Below, piece by piece: positions 8,045 through 17,101 of a stretch of DNA of 47,748 nucleotides (its first letter is position 1; the number at the start of each line of letters is the position of its first letter). Below the pieces are notes generated by a model that did not search any database, had not been told where the DNA came from, and saw nothing but the letters and a program-made list of their open reading frames with translations. This stretch comes from Prevotella brunnea. Lineage in GTDB: Bacteria; Bacteroidota; Bacteroidia; Bacteroidales; Bacteroidaceae. The DNA is taken from NCBI RefSeq assembly GCF_008016795.1, contig NZ_SDIK01000029.1, positions 1 to 47,748 of the forward strand, read 5' to 3'. The position numbers were made by a program, and so were the translations under genes.

Positions 8045-8866
8045 ATGGCAAAGAAAGATCCCAAAGATTTACCGGTAGAAGAGAAACTGAAGAATCTCTA
8101 TCAATTGCAAAGCACACTCTCTTCCATTGATGAGAAGCGTGCGTTGCGCGGAGAGTTACCTCTTGAGGTGCGCGACCTTGAGGATGAGATTGCCGGGTTG
8201 AAGACCCGTATTGATAAAATCAATAACGAAATCAGTGAGTTGCAGAAGGCAGAAACGCAGAAGAAGGGTGAAATCAAAGAAGCTCAAGCGAGTCTGGAAC
8301 GCTATACCGCACAGCTTGATACCGTTGCCAACAACCGCGAGTACGACACGCTGACCAAGGAAATAGAGTTCCAAACTTTGGAGATAGGGGTGTGCAAGAA
8401 GAAGATAGAGGAAGCTCAGGCTAAAGTGCAGAACTGTCAGGAAGTGCTCACCGAGAATGAAGCACTCCTCAGCGATCGTCGAAAGGCTTTGGAAGAGAAG
8501 CGCGGAGAGCTTGAGGAAATCATGCAGGAAACACGTGAAGAGGAAGAAGCATTAAAGGAAAAATCCGGTGAAATAGAAACAAAGATAGAGCCGGGATTGC
8601 TTCGCAGCTTCAAACGCATTCGCAAAGGTACACGCAATGGTTTGGGAATTGTCTATGTGCAGCGCGATGCCTGCGGAGGTTGCTTCAATAAAATTCCACC
8701 TCAGCGACAACTCGACATCAAGATGCACAAGAAAATCATCGTCTGTGAATATTGCGGACGTATCCTCATTGATCCAGAGCTGGCAGGCATTAAGATTGAA
8801 AACGCAGATGATAAGCCCAAGAAAAAGAGATCTACGCGAAAGAAGAAAGAAGAGACTGAAGGTTAA
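8045..8866 (+). CDS. Coiled-coil protein with C4 zinc ribbon (DUF164 type)
   Basis: A 273-residue protein made of a long coiled coil (about 20-185, rich in Glu, Lys and Leu) followed by a four-cysteine zinc ribbon (Cys210-x2-Cys213 and Cys234-x2-Cys237) and a basic Lys-rich tail. The family is widespread and has been proposed to bind nucleic acid. The start at MAKKD is preferred over the frame-opening ATG at 7967, which overlaps the upstream gene by 46 bases. It is probably cotranscribed with the nif3-like gene and ends at a strong terminator. Confidence 0.85.
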   Translation: MAKKDPKDLPVEEKLKNLYQLQSTLSSIDEKRALRGELPLEVRDLEDEIAGLKTRIDKINNEISELQKAETQKKGEIKEAQASLERYTAQLDTVANNREYDTLTKEIEFQTLEIGVCKKKIEEAQAKVQNCQEVLTENEALLSDRRKALEEKRGELEEIMQETREEEEALKEKSGEIETKIEPGLLRSFKRIRKGTRNGLGIVYVQRDACGGCFNKIPPQRQLDIKMHKKIIVCEYCGRILIDPELAGIKIENADDKPKKKRSTRKKKEETEG

Positions 8867-8910
8867 AGTCATCTTTTGACAATGTGTATCATACATTTAT
8901 TTGATAAGCG

Positions 8911-8942
8911 AGGGTGTACCTATTCCGGCACACCCTTTTTTG
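8911..8942 (+). terminator. Terminator between convergent zinc-ribbon and copA genes
   Basis: AGGGTGT pairs with ACACCCT (8930-8936) and is followed by a T run. Confidence 0.75.
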
Positions 8943-8978
8943 TTAGCTTTCTTGTTTCGATCGGAAGACAATTGTACG

Positions 8979-10898
8979 TTACTTTCCAAACTTTAGCCGC
9001 AGACTGTTGAGCACCACACTCACACTGGAAAATGCCATCAATGCACTCGCCCATGAAGGAGTTATCTGCCAATCGATGCCGAAAGCATAGAGCAAGCCTG
9101 CTGCAAGTGGAATGCAAATCAGGTTATAGATGAAGGCCCAAAATAGGTTTTGCCATATCATCCTTACGGTGTGCCTGCTAAGTTTTACGGCATCGGGAAG
9201 CATTTGCAGATCATCCCCCATGAGAGTCACCTGTGCTACGTCCATGGCTACATCCGTTCCCTTGCCAATTGCAATGCTGGCATTGGCCAAGGCAAGCGCC
9301 TGCATGTCGTTAACTCCGTCGCCAACCATTGCCACACACTTGCCATCGGCTTGCAGCTCTTTCACAAGTTTTTCCTTATCCTGTGGCATGACCTGGCTTT
9401 TATAATGCTTTATACCAGCTTTCGATGCCCAGTAGCCGACGGCCTCTTCCTTATCGCCACTCATCATATAGATTTCTATTCCACTTTGCTGCAGTTCCTC
9501 CATGGCTTTCCTCGCATTGGGTTTCAACGTCTCACGAGCATCAAAGGCCAGACTGTCAGCCTTCGTGAAGTCAACATTCTTGTTGGGAATCGTCAGAGTT
9601 CCAGTTTTGTCCGTTACAAGCACATCTATCTTGCGCAACACCTCCAAAGCGCTGGCATCCTTGATGAGGATTCCCTTATCGGCGGCTTTGCCTATTCCCA
9701 CCATCAGTGCGGTAGGTGTGGCCAATCCCATTGCACAAGGGCACGCTATAACAAGCACCGACACAGCCGAGACTATCGCTTGTGGCAGATAGGCATAGCC
9801 ACCAATAAGCCACCACAAAAGAAAAGTAGCCAGGGCAAGACCCGTCACAACGGGAACAAACACCAATGCAGCCTTGTCAACAATGCGCTGAACCGGCGCT
9901 TTTGACCCTTGCGCTTCCTGAACCATACGAATGATATGCGCAAGGGCAGTGTCCTCGCCTATTTGCCTTGCCTTCATTCGGAATTTTCCTTGACTTGGTA
10001 TCGTCCCTGCCATCACACGGTCGCCCTTGCGCTTGTCCACTGGAGTCGGTTCGCCTGTCAACATACTCTCATCGACATATGCCACACCTGCCGTCATGAA
10101 GCTTTCAGCAGAAAGAACCTCGCCATCGACAGGCACTTTCTCACCAGGGCGAACCTCAAGGATATCTCCAACTTCAATGGTAGATAATGGAACTTCCTCC
10201 ACTTGATCACCGTTGACGATGTGGGCGGTCTTGGGGGCCAGTCCCATCATCTTCCTAATGGAGGAAGCTGTGCCGTCCTTTGCCTTTTCTTCCAGCAGCC
10301 TACCCGTGAGAACGAAAGTGATTATCATCACCGAAGCATCGAAATAGGTATGCCATACTATACCGCGGGTGGTCCAAACCTCATCGCCCCAGAACGTATT
10401 GAAAGCACTGAAAAGGAAAGCGATGCACGTTGAGAGGGCGACAAGTGTGTCCATGTTCGCCGTTCGGTGCCTGAGTTGCCTGAAAGCACTCACGTAAAAC
10501 TGTTTTCCGCAGTACAGAAGGTTTGCCAAAGCTATCAGCATGGCGGTCTGATTGGTCATCCTCGCTGAGCCAAGGTCTATCCAACGCATTGAGATAGCCA
10601 TGCCAATAATGGCAAACAGCCAGGATATGATGGTCTTACGCCTCAACAAAACGTACTCCCTTTTTTCTATCTCCTCGACCGACTGGCCATCATCGATAAT
10701 TAGATTGTAGCCGATTCCGTTGATTTCTGCTTTCATATCCATGAGCGAAATCTGCTCAGGGTCGTAGTCAACCAGTGCCGACCGCCCCGGCAAGGAGACG
10801 GTTGCGCTCGTTATTCCCGGCAAACTGTTAAGTTTTCGTTCAACGTTGGCAGAGCAAGAAGCACATGCCATGCCAACAACAGGTATAGTTCTCTTCAT
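8979..10898 (-). CDS. copA: Copper-transporting P1B-type ATPase lacking the nucleotide-binding domain
   Basis: A 639-residue heavy-metal ATPase. Seen in order: one N-terminal metal-binding domain (GMACASC, 9-15), the first membrane segments, the actuator domain with TGEPTP (281-286), the CPC metal site (386-388) in the membrane, the phosphorylation motif DKTGTLT with Asp430, MSGDK (479-483), GDGVND (526-531) and the last two membrane segments. CPC plus the WQN and MxxS motifs in the last helices indicate Cu(I) export. Odd: only about 43 residues separate DKTGTLT from the SGDK motif. In typical CopA this stretch is over 100 residues and holds the ATP-binding N-domain with its HP motif, and no HP motif is visible here. 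It follows copZ in the same orientation, 73 bases downstream. Confidence 0.9.
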   Translation of the reverse strand: MKRTIPVVGMACASCSANVERKLNSLPGITSATVSLPGRSALVDYDPEQISLMDMKAEINGIGYNLIIDDGQSVEEIEKREYVLLRRKTIISWLFAIIGMAISMRWIDLGSARMTNQTAMLIALANLLYCGKQFYVSAFRQLRHRTANMDTLVALSTCIAFLFSAFNTFWGDEVWTTRGIVWHTYFDASVMIITFVLTGRLLEEKAKDGTASSIRKMMGLAPKTAHIVNGDQVEEVPLSTIEVGDILEVRPGEKVPVDGEVLSAESFMTAGVAYVDESMLTGEPTPVDKRKGDRVMAGTIPSQGKFRMKARQIGEDTALAHIIRMVQEAQGSKAPVQRIVDKAALVFVPVVTGLALATFLLWWLIGGYAYLPQAIVSAVSVLVIACPCAMGLATPTALMVGIGKAADKGILIKDASALEVLRKIDVLVTDKTGTLTIPNKNVDFTKADSLAFDARETLKPNARKAMEELQQSGIEIYMMSGDKEEAVGYWASKAGIKHYKSQVMPQDKEKLVKELQADGKCVAMVGDGVNDMQALALANASIAIGKGTDVAMDVAQVTLMGDDLQMLPDAVKLSRHTVRMIWQNLFWAFIYNLICIPLAAGLLYAFGIDWQITPSWASALMAFSSVSVVLNSLRLKFGK

Positions 10899-10971
10899 AA
10901 AACATCAATTAAAAATTACGATTGAAACCATTACGGCGTTACTTCGCTGCTGACAGGCAACAGCTTGCCAG

Positions 10972-11184
10972 CTATAATGTCAGCTCATACCTGCCGCAAC
11001 TATCTACAACCTCTTTAATTTGTTGTGGGGTTACGTCATTCTCGTCAAACTCAACCGTAACATTGGCATCGACGAGGCTTACCTTTGCGTCCTGAATACC
11101 TGACAAAGACTTTAATGATTGTTCAACGTTTGCCTTGCAGTGCTCACATTTCATTCCGCTAACTGAATATATTTTCCTTACCAT
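10972..11184 (-). CDS. copZ: Copper chaperone / heavy-metal-associated domain protein
   Basis: A 70-residue single HMA domain with the metal-binding motif GMKCEHC and the expected beta-alpha-beta-beta-alpha-beta length. Such proteins carry Cu(I) to CopA in the cytoplasm. A -7 box (TATCTTTG, 11224-11231, minus strand) lies 39 bases upstream, suggesting a copZ-copA transcript separate from or in addition to read-through from the regulator gene. Confidence 0.9.
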   Translation of the reverse strand: MVRKIYSVSGMKCEHCKANVEQSLKSLSGIQDAKVSLVDANVTVEFDENDVTPQQIKEVVDSCGRYELTL

Positions 11185-11223
11185 AACTTTAATATTTAAT
11201 TGTGAATAATAATTTATCTGCTA

Positions 11224-11231
11224 CAAAGATA
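11224..11231 (-). promoter_or_regulatory. -7 box upstream of copZ
   Basis: Minus strand TATCTTTG, with no clear -33 element, consistent with a promoter needing an activator such as the adjacent AraC-type protein. Confidence 0.45.
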
Positions 11232-11293
11232 AGCATTAAATCACCTCAGTCTGTTATAATTTTATGGGTAAGACTTATAAGATTTCGCATCGT

Positions 11294-11857
11294 TTATACC
11301 TTGTCAATGCTCGTTCGGTTATTCTCTTTCAAAGCTTTGAATTGTGATGGAGTCATGCCCGTCACGCTTTTGAACTGCGTTGAGAGATAAGCCGCTGATG
11401 AATAATTCATCTGTAAGGCGATCTGCGATAGTGAAAGTTCGTCGTAACGGATAAGTTCCTTGACCCGTTCGATACGCAACTCTATGTAATAGCGTTCTAT
11501 TGTCTTTCCCTCCACTTCAGAAAAGAGTTTGGAAAGCGTATTGTAGTTCTGGTGAAGCTCGTCTGAAAGATATTCGCTAATGTTCAAAGGCGAATTAATG
11601 TCTCTGTGATGAACCTGCCGAATCAGAGCTTTTTTTACCAATTCGATGGTCTTCTGCCGTCTGTCACTGAGCAATTCGAAGCCCAATGCTGCCAGTTTTT
11701 CCATCAGCTCAACACGTTTCTCCGTTCCCAGCTCACCCTCAATCAGCACTTCGCCCAAGTCTATGCGTTGCGGAGACAAGCCCAATTCTTGCAATAGCTT
11801 ATCGACCACCATCTTACAACGATCGCAAACCATATTTTTGATGTACAGTCTTGTCAT
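11294..11857 (-). CDS. AraC-family regulator with N-terminal CxxC metal-binding-like segment
   Basis: A 187-residue protein in two parts. Residues 1-65 resemble a heavy-metal-associated domain (IKNMVCDRC with Cys11 and Cys14, similar to the HMA loop). Residues about 90-178 are an AraC/XylS double helix-turn-helix, including the SLSQIALQMNYSSAAYLSTQFK and TPSQF signatures. The fusion suggests direct sensing of Cu(I) or a related metal and activation of copZ-copA. The start codon overlaps the MATE stop codon (ATGA), so it is translationally coupled to the exporter gene. The metal and direction of control are inferred from the neighbours. Confidence 0.85.
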   Translation of the reverse strand: MTRLYIKNMVCDRCKMVVDKLLQELGLSPQRIDLGEVLIEGELGTEKRVELMEKLAALGFELLSDRRQKTIELVKKALIRQVHHRDINSPLNISEYLSDELHQNYNTLSKLFSEVEGKTIERYYIELRIERVKELIRYDELSLSQIALQMNYSSAAYLSTQFKSVTGMTPSQFKALKENNRTSIDKV

Positions 11858-13245
11858 AATTCCTCCTGTTTTGTATGTTGATTCACCGTCGTTCCCCGAA
11901 CAACTTCTTCTCTTGCGAATTCTTTGAAGGTATATATCATGATGGGAATCGTCACGGCAAACGACAGCACATCACTGACAGCCTGACACATTTCGACTCC
12001 CAACAACCCGAAAAACATGGGCAAAGTAAAAATCAGAGGTATGAAAAACAACCCTTGCCGGCTAGCTGCAAGGATATTGGCACGTACTGGTTTCCTACAC
12101 GTCTGTGCCAGCATGTTGCTGCCAATGATAAAAGGACAGAGCGCATAGGTGCAGAGTTGCCAGCGGAATGCCACAACACCGATGGCTATCACCTCTGGGT
12201 CGTTGCGGAAAAGCCCTATCAGCGAACTGCTAACCAGCCACCCAACAACAGTAACACACAACAGGAAAATGGTTCCTAACTTCAGCGTGAACCTAAAGGC
12301 CTCGCGCAAACGGGAATAAAGTCCTGCCCCATAGCAGAATCCACAAATGGGCTGGAAACCCTGACACAAGCCAATCACTGCCGCGAGTACTAACATTGAG
12401 ATACGATTAACAATACTCATTGCCGCTATTGCGGAATCGCCATATGCGCCGGCAGCGATGTTCAGGGTCATCGTTGCCAAACAAGCCAGTCCCTGTCGCA
12501 TGAATGAGGGGCTGCCTCCGTAAAAAATCTCTTTCATTGCCTTCCAAGAGGGAGTGAAATTCTTGAAAAAGATACCGATGTTCTTCTTGTGTCGTGCCAT
12601 GAAGAACAAAATGAGAAACGAAACCACCTGCCCTATAACCGTTGCCCATGCCGCTCCCTTGATGCCCATTCCCAAGAGAAAAATAAAAATGGGGTCGAGG
12701 AGGATATTCAGGATGGCTCCGGAAACGATACCAATCATCGAGTAAGCGGCGTTTCCTTGCAGTCGCATTTGGTTGTTGAGGGTTAGCGAAGCTGTGTGGA
12801 AAGGAGCCGATAAGAGTACGATTCCCAAATATTGTTCCGTATAGGGGAGAATAGTGGGCGTACTGCCCAGTAACACTGACAGAGGCTTTAGAAAAAGCAA
12901 TCCTGCGATGAGAATTGCCATGCCTAAAAGAAAGGAATAGAAAAAACCATTGGATGCCATCTTCACGGCATTCTCTCTTCTCCGTGCGCCCAATTCCCTC
13001 GAGATATAGTTTCCGGAGCCGTGCCCGAAGAAAAAGCCACATGCTTGAATAAAGAAAACAACGGAAAAGACGACACCCACGGCAGCCGTGGATTGTGTAT
13101 CCAACTGTCCTACAAAATAAGTATCGACAATGTTATAGACGCCGGTTACCATCATTGAGATGATGGTTGGGAGTGCCATCTTGATGACAATCCGGTGGAC
13201 GGGTGCCTGTGTCAGTATCGTAAAATTATCCTGTTCTTTCTGCAT
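11854..13245 (-). CDS. MATE family efflux transporter
   Basis: A 463-residue polytopic membrane protein with about twelve hydrophobic segments and MATE signatures: the LPTIISMMVTGVYNIVDTYFVG start, the GHGSGNYISRELG loop and the second-half repeat beginning near FFYGGSPSFMRQGLA. MATE proteins export drugs or metabolites in exchange for Na+ or H+. It is the first gene of the copper-related set and overlaps the regulator by four bases. A -7 box (TAACTTTG, 13254-13261) ends eight bases before the ATG. The substrate is unknown; a link to metal stress rests only on position. Confidence 0.9.
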   Translation of the reverse strand: MQKEQDNFTILTQAPVHRIVIKMALPTIISMMVTGVYNIVDTYFVGQLDTQSTAAVGVVFSVVFFIQACGFFFGHGSGNYISRELGARRRENAVKMASNGFFYSFLLGMAILIAGLLFLKPLSVLLGSTPTILPYTEQYLGIVLLSAPFHTASLTLNNQMRLQGNAAYSMIGIVSGAILNILLDPIFIFLLGMGIKGAAWATVIGQVVSFLILFFMARHKKNIGIFFKNFTPSWKAMKEIFYGGSPSFMRQGLACLATMTLNIAAGAYGDSAIAAMSIVNRISMLVLAAVIGLCQGFQPICGFCYGAGLYSRLREAFRFTLKLGTIFLLCVTVVGWLVSSSLIGLFRNDPEVIAIGVVAFRWQLCTYALCPFIIGSNMLAQTCRKPVRANILAASRQGLFFIPLIFTLPMFFGLLGVEMCQAVSDVLSFAVTIPIMIYTFKEFAREEVVRGTTVNQHTKQEEL

Positions 13246-13253
13246 GTCAGTTA

Positions 13254-13261
13254 CAAAGTTA
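13254..13261 (-). promoter_or_regulatory. -7 box of the MATE gene
   Basis: Minus strand TAACTTTG eight bases before the ATG at 13245; nearly leaderless transcript expected. Confidence 0.5.
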
Positions 13262-13315
13262 CAAAAAAGGTGGAGGATAGAATTGCCGGAATATTTAATT
13301 TACGCAAAAAGCAGT

Positions 13316-13347
13316 AAAAAAAGACGAGGGCAAGTCAAATGCTCGTC
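13316..13347 (-). terminator. Terminator after the WecB-like gene
   Basis: On the minus strand GACGAG (13342-13347) pairs with CTCGTC (13323-13328) and is followed by seven T residues (13316-13322). Confidence 0.55.
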
Positions 13348-13369
13348 CTCGCTTCCTTCGCAATGGGGG

Positions 13370-14509
13370 CTATTTCACCACATCGATTAGTGTTCTGACA
13401 ATTCTCTCTGCCGATCTGCCGTCCCATCTATCAGGCAGTTCGGATGCTTTCCATCTGCCGTTTACCATATCTTTCACGGCTTCACGAAGATTTTCGGCGT
13501 CTTCACCAACGAGGAGATTTGTTCCTTTCTTCACCGTTTCGATGTGTTCGGTATAACTATTCAGTGTGGCACAAGGCACATTATTGAATGTTGCCTCTTC
13601 CGCCACATTTCCCGAGTCGGTTATTACGCCACAAGCATGGGCGGCAAGATATCCGAAGTCTAAATATCCTAATGGTTCGATGACGTGTAAATTCTTACAT
13701 TTCACCACCTTCATGTCGGCGATGGTGGCTTTTGCCGATTGGCGCAATGGGGCGATTATCGGCATGTTGCCGGCACTTTCCGTCAGGGCGGTGAGCATCT
13801 TCTCCAAATTTACCTTGTCGCTCATGAGTGCTTTTCTGTTCAGCGTGAAAAGCAGATATTGTTTCTCCTTCAGGTGCAGATCCTTCAATGCCGGTATGTC
13901 ATCTGCCGTCAAGCCTCTCATGCGGTCGCGGTTATAGCGGATGTTATCGATGAGAATATTTCCGACCATATATACTTTCGACAATTCCGCGCCCTCTTTG
14001 TTGGCTATGCTGTTGTTGCTCAGCCCTGCCGTGAAGAGGATATCCGACAGTCCGTCAATCACTAACCGATTAATTTCCTTTGGCATCGTGATATCGAATG
14101 AGCGTGTGCCGGCAGCGATGTGCACTAAGGTAATGCCTTGCTTTTTGGTTACGATAGCTGCTGCCATAGTGGATGCGAGATCGTCCACCACAATCACAGC
14201 ATTTGTGGGGTGTGCTTGAAGATAAAGCTCGAATTTGGACATTACCTGACCCGTAAGGTCGTTAAGGTTTTCACAAACCACTCCCAAACAAACATCCGGA
14301 CGATTGATCTCAAGATTGGTAAATAAACCATCCTCCAGCGTAGTATCATCAGCCTTGCCGGCATAAACCAGCGAGTAGGATACCTTGCGTGAGTCATCTT
14401 CTCCACCTTGCATCTTCTCCACCAAGCGGATGATGGGAGCCACCTTTATGAAATTGGGGCGTGCTCCGCAAAATATGCAAATTCTTAATTCTTTCTTTTT
14501 TTCTGACAT
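13370..14509 (-). CDS. UDP-GlcNAc 2-epimerase-like protein with altered active site
   Basis: A 379-residue GT-B fold protein of the non-hydrolysing UDP-N-acetylglucosamine 2-epimerase (WecB) family. Recognisable motifs are GARPNFIKVAP (family GTRPEAIKMAP), HIAAGTRS, PKEINRLVIDGLSD and ITDSGNVAEEA. Compared with the motifs I know, several key positions differ: the HVEAG glutamate is Ala132, the HR histidine is Asn224, the second Gly of SDSGG is Asn301 and the RDTTERPE segment reads NSYTEHIE. Asp109/110 and Glu145 remain. It may have a different reaction or none. It starts 25 bases after the SPFH gene and probably shares its transcript. Confidence 0.82.
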   Translation of the reverse strand: MSEKKKELRICIFCGARPNFIKVAPIIRLVEKMQGGEDDSRKVSYSLVYAGKADDTTLEDGLFTNLEINRPDVCLGVVCENLNDLTGQVMSKFELYLQAHPTNAVIVVDDLASTMAAAIVTKKQGITLVHIAAGTRSFDITMPKEINRLVIDGLSDILFTAGLSNNSIANKEGAELSKVYMVGNILIDNIRYNRDRMRGLTADDIPALKDLHLKEKQYLLFTLNRKALMSDKVNLEKMLTALTESAGNMPIIAPLRQSAKATIADMKVVKCKNLHVIEPLGYLDFGYLAAHACGVITDSGNVAEEATFNNVPCATLNSYTEHIETVKKGTNLLVGEDAENLREAVKDMVNGRWKASELPDRWDGRSAERIVRTLIDVVK

Positions 14510-14534
14510 AGAATTTTATATAGCTGCAAAAGAC

Positions 14535-15488
14535 TTATTCTCCTTTGAACATTTCTTTGATACCACCGATAGAACCCATCATGCCCGTAGCTTCGTAAGG
14601 CAGGTAAACGGTCTTTTGGTTCTCATTCTTTGCCAATTCTCCCATCATCTGAATGTATTTTTGTGCGATAAGGTAGTTGGCAGGATTGGTACTTTTCCCG
14701 ACAGCTTCGGTTATCTTGGAGATGGCAACAGCTTCCGCTTCTGCTACTCGAATGCGTGCTTGCGCTTCTCCTTCCGCGATGAGGATAGCTTGTTCGCGTT
14801 CGGCTTCCGCGCGATTGATGCGCGAGGTTTTCTCACCTTCTGATTGTAGGATGGCTGCTTGCTTCTCGCCCTCGCTGGTAAGAATGGTGGCTCGCTTGTT
14901 GCGTTCTGCCTGCATTTGCTTCTCCATTGCCTGCAAGACGCTCTCCGGGGGGATAATGTCTTGCAGTTCCACTCTGTTCACCTTGATGCCCCATTTGTTG
15001 GTGGCATCGTCGAGTACGGAACGCAATTTCGTGTTAATGGTGTCGCGAGAAGTAAGCGTTTGGTCCAGTTCCATCTCGCCAATGATATTACGAAGCGTTG
15101 TTTGGGTAAGTTTTTCGATGGCGTTGGGAAGGTTGTTGATTTCATACACAGCCTTGAACGGATCGACAATCTGAAAGTACAGCAAGGCATTGATTTGCAT
15201 CTGAATGTTATCTTTGGTGATAACGTTTTGGCGGTCGAAGTCATATACCTGTTCGCGCAAGTCGATGGAGGTGGTGTAGCTGTATCTTCCGTTTCTCAAG
15301 GCAACGATTTCTTTTGCGCGATCGATGAATGGTATGATGATATTGATACCGGGTTGGAAAGTGCCATAATACCTTCCAAGTCGCTCGATGATGCGTGTCT
15401 CACTTTGTGGAATGATTACAATTGCCATCTTGGCAAAAACAATGACCAACAGGATAATGGCTGCTAAAACGATGGATCCTATATTCAT
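14535..15488 (-). CDS. SPFH/band 7 membrane-anchored protein (stomatin/QmcA-like)
   Basis: A 317-residue protein with an N-terminal membrane segment (about 5-25), a stomatin-type SPFH domain (VVIIPQSETRIIERLGRYYGTFQPGINIIIPF onwards, in several shorter blocks) and an Ala/Glu-rich coiled coil (about 190-265). Such proteins oligomerise into membrane microdomain scaffolds and often modulate membrane proteases. It lies 32 bases downstream of an NfeD gene, the classic partner, which supports the assignment. Confidence 0.92.
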   Translation of the reverse strand: MNIGSIVLAAIILLVIVFAKMAIVIIPQSETRIIERLGRYYGTFQPGINIIIPFIDRAKEIVALRNGRYSYTTSIDLREQVYDFDRQNVITKDNIQMQINALLYFQIVDPFKAVYEINNLPNAIEKLTQTTLRNIIGEMELDQTLTSRDTINTKLRSVLDDATNKWGIKVNRVELQDIIPPESVLQAMEKQMQAERNKRATILTSEGEKQAAILQSEGEKTSRINRAEAEREQAILIAEGEAQARIRVAEAEAVAISKITEAVGKSTNPANYLIAQKYIQMMGELAKNENQKTVYLPYEATGMMGSIGGIKEMFKGE

Positions 15489-15520
15489 AATGATAAATGT
15501 TTTGGTGTTTTCTATATATC

Positions 15521-15970
15521 TCAGGCTTTTTCAACGGTGATGATGATAGAGTTAAGCTGAATGACGCGTACGGACATTCCAATCGCTATTTCTGCATTTT
15601 CGGATGACTGCGCTTTCCATGAGTCGCCGTCAATTTTTACTCTTCCGTAGCCGTTGGCCTCGATTTTTTCTGTTACCACTCCCACGCGACCGATGAGTGC
15701 TTCGGCGTTGGAAACGCGGTGCTCGCCTCCTTTATGAAAATACTTCAGTGCCATGGGACGGACAAAAAATATACTGAGCAGGGTGGAAATGGCAAATACG
15801 ATGATTTGGATGGTAATACTGTTTGTTATTCCCGATACAATGGCAGCTGCTGTTCCACCAATGGCGAAGCATAAAATAAAAAAGTCGCCGTTGGTCAGTT
15901 CTAAGACGAGGCATAAAAGACTGACCAATATCCATGCCAACCAAAGATTGTGAGCAAAATACTCTATCAT
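15521..15970 (-). CDS. NfeD family membrane protein
   Basis: A 149-residue short NfeD: three hydrophobic segments (about 8-75) followed by a small OB-fold domain (about 90-147, containing ALIGRVGVVTEKI and GRVKIDGDSWKA). NfeD proteins pair with SPFH proteins and are thought to assist their assembly. Here it is the first gene of an nfeD-SPFH-WecB-like set transcribed leftwards. A weak -7-like TAACTTTA lies just upstream. Confidence 0.9.
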   Translation of the reverse strand: MIEYFAHNLWLAWILVSLLCLVLELTNGDFFILCFAIGGTAAAIVSGITNSITIQIIVFAISTLLSIFFVRPMALKYFHKGGEHRVSNAEALIGRVGVVTEKIEANGYGRVKIDGDSWKAQSSENAEIAIGMSVRVIQLNSIIITVEKA

Positions 15971-16033
15971 AGTTGTTTGTTTTTAATTTCGATGGTAAAG
16001 TTAGTAAAAGATATTGAATGTGGCAACTTTTGT

Positions 16034-16095
16034 GAAAAAAAAACACCAATGAGCAAATGTTCATGGATGATTCATGTCGTTCTGCTCATCGGTGT
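16034..16095 (-). terminator. Terminator after the M48 peptidase gene
   Basis: On the minus strand ACACCGATGAGCA pairs with TGCTCATTGGTGT (one mismatch) over a 27-base loop, followed by a run of nine T residues. Confidence 0.7.
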
Positions 16096-16126
16096 CCGGA
16101 TAGTTGATGGATAAATTCTCAACGCA

Positions 16127-16972
16127 TTATCGGATATGCAAAGTTCTTTGATTTTTCTTTGTGTTGTTGCCTTTATAATATTTCATTGCTTCAGGCATCC
16201 ATTTCTTGATGTTCTCCACGCGTTTGGCATCTGAGGGGTGGCTGCTGAAAAATTCCAATGTGGAATTTTTCGATGAGGCTGCCATTCTTTGCCAGAAGCC
16301 TATTGCGTTTTGTGGGTCGTAACCTGCCATGGCAGCGAAGATCAGTCCCATATAGTCGGCCTCGTTCTCGTTGCTACGGCTGTATTTCAGGTTTTGGAAC
16401 GTGAAATATTCTCCTGCCACTTGCGATGCCACATCGCCTACGCCACTGCCTATGGCTGAATTGAGGACGGCTCCCAAGACCGAAGTCCCTATGTTTTGGT
16501 TTTGTTTCTTGGTCATTTGTTCCGCGCTGTGCTTTGCCACGGCATGTGCTATCTCGTGTCCCAACACGATGGCAAGACTGGGCTCGTTTTGTGTGTAGGG
16601 CAACAGACCTTCAAAAACGACAATTTTCCCACCGGGCATGCAAAAAGCGTTGGCTTGCTTGTCTTGAACGAGATTAAACTCCCATTGGAAATTATTCACC
16701 TCATTGGCATAGCCGTTGCTTCTCAAGTAGGTTTCAACGGCTGTTGCCAGTCGTTTACCCACACGTGTTACCATTTGGCTGTTCTTTATGTTGGTCGATT
16801 TCTTTGCCGATGCCATGAATTTGGCATACTCTTGTTTGCTTAAACTCAACAATTCGCCATCGCTAACACTGATTTTATGCTGTCTCCCTGTTAGTGGCAC
16901 CGTCGAAGTTGTACCGCAGGCAGCGAGCGTCGCTACCAAAACGGCTGTTAAAAGATACTTAACTCGTTTCAT
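16127..16972 (-). CDS. M48 family metallopeptidase, lipoprotein
   Basis: A 281-residue zinc peptidase with a lipoprotein signal (lipobox LAAC, Cys19), so it is anchored in the periplasm or outer membrane. The HExxH site is His139-Glu140-x2-His143 (VLGHEIAHAVAKH) and the third ligand is Glu204 in NENEADYMG. These are the features of the BepA/LoiP/Oma1 group that degrades misfolded outer membrane proteins. Residues 226-262 carry the FWQRM and SSHPSDAKRVENI motifs of the family. It is probably monocistronic with the terminator at 16034-16095. Confidence 0.92.
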   Translation of the reverse strand: MKRVKYLLTAVLVATLAACGTTSTVPLTGRQHKISVSDGELLSLSKQEYAKFMASAKKSTNIKNSQMVTRVGKRLATAVETYLRSNGYANEVNNFQWEFNLVQDKQANAFCMPGGKIVVFEGLLPYTQNEPSLAIVLGHEIAHAVAKHSAEQMTKKQNQNIGTSVLGAVLNSAIGSGVGDVASQVAGEYFTFQNLKYSRSNENEADYMGLIFAAMAGYDPQNAIGFWQRMAASSKNSTLEFFSSHPSDAKRVENIKKWMPEAMKYYKGNNTKKNQRTLHIR

Positions 16973-17101
16973 TATTTTGTAATATTTTTGTTCGTGTTTA
17001 TTGTAGGTTCTTCAGCTTTCAACAATTGTGGCTGAAATGGATTCTTTCGTAGCCTTTACACATTTTCTTGGTCATTGCCGAAGTCCGTTTGGGTTGTTAT
17101 C

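Noticed and set aside
12407..13042. Overlapping 211-codon frame within the MATE gene
   Set aside because: Same strand but another frame of a clear transporter gene; composition is not protein-like (Arg/His/Ser-rich).
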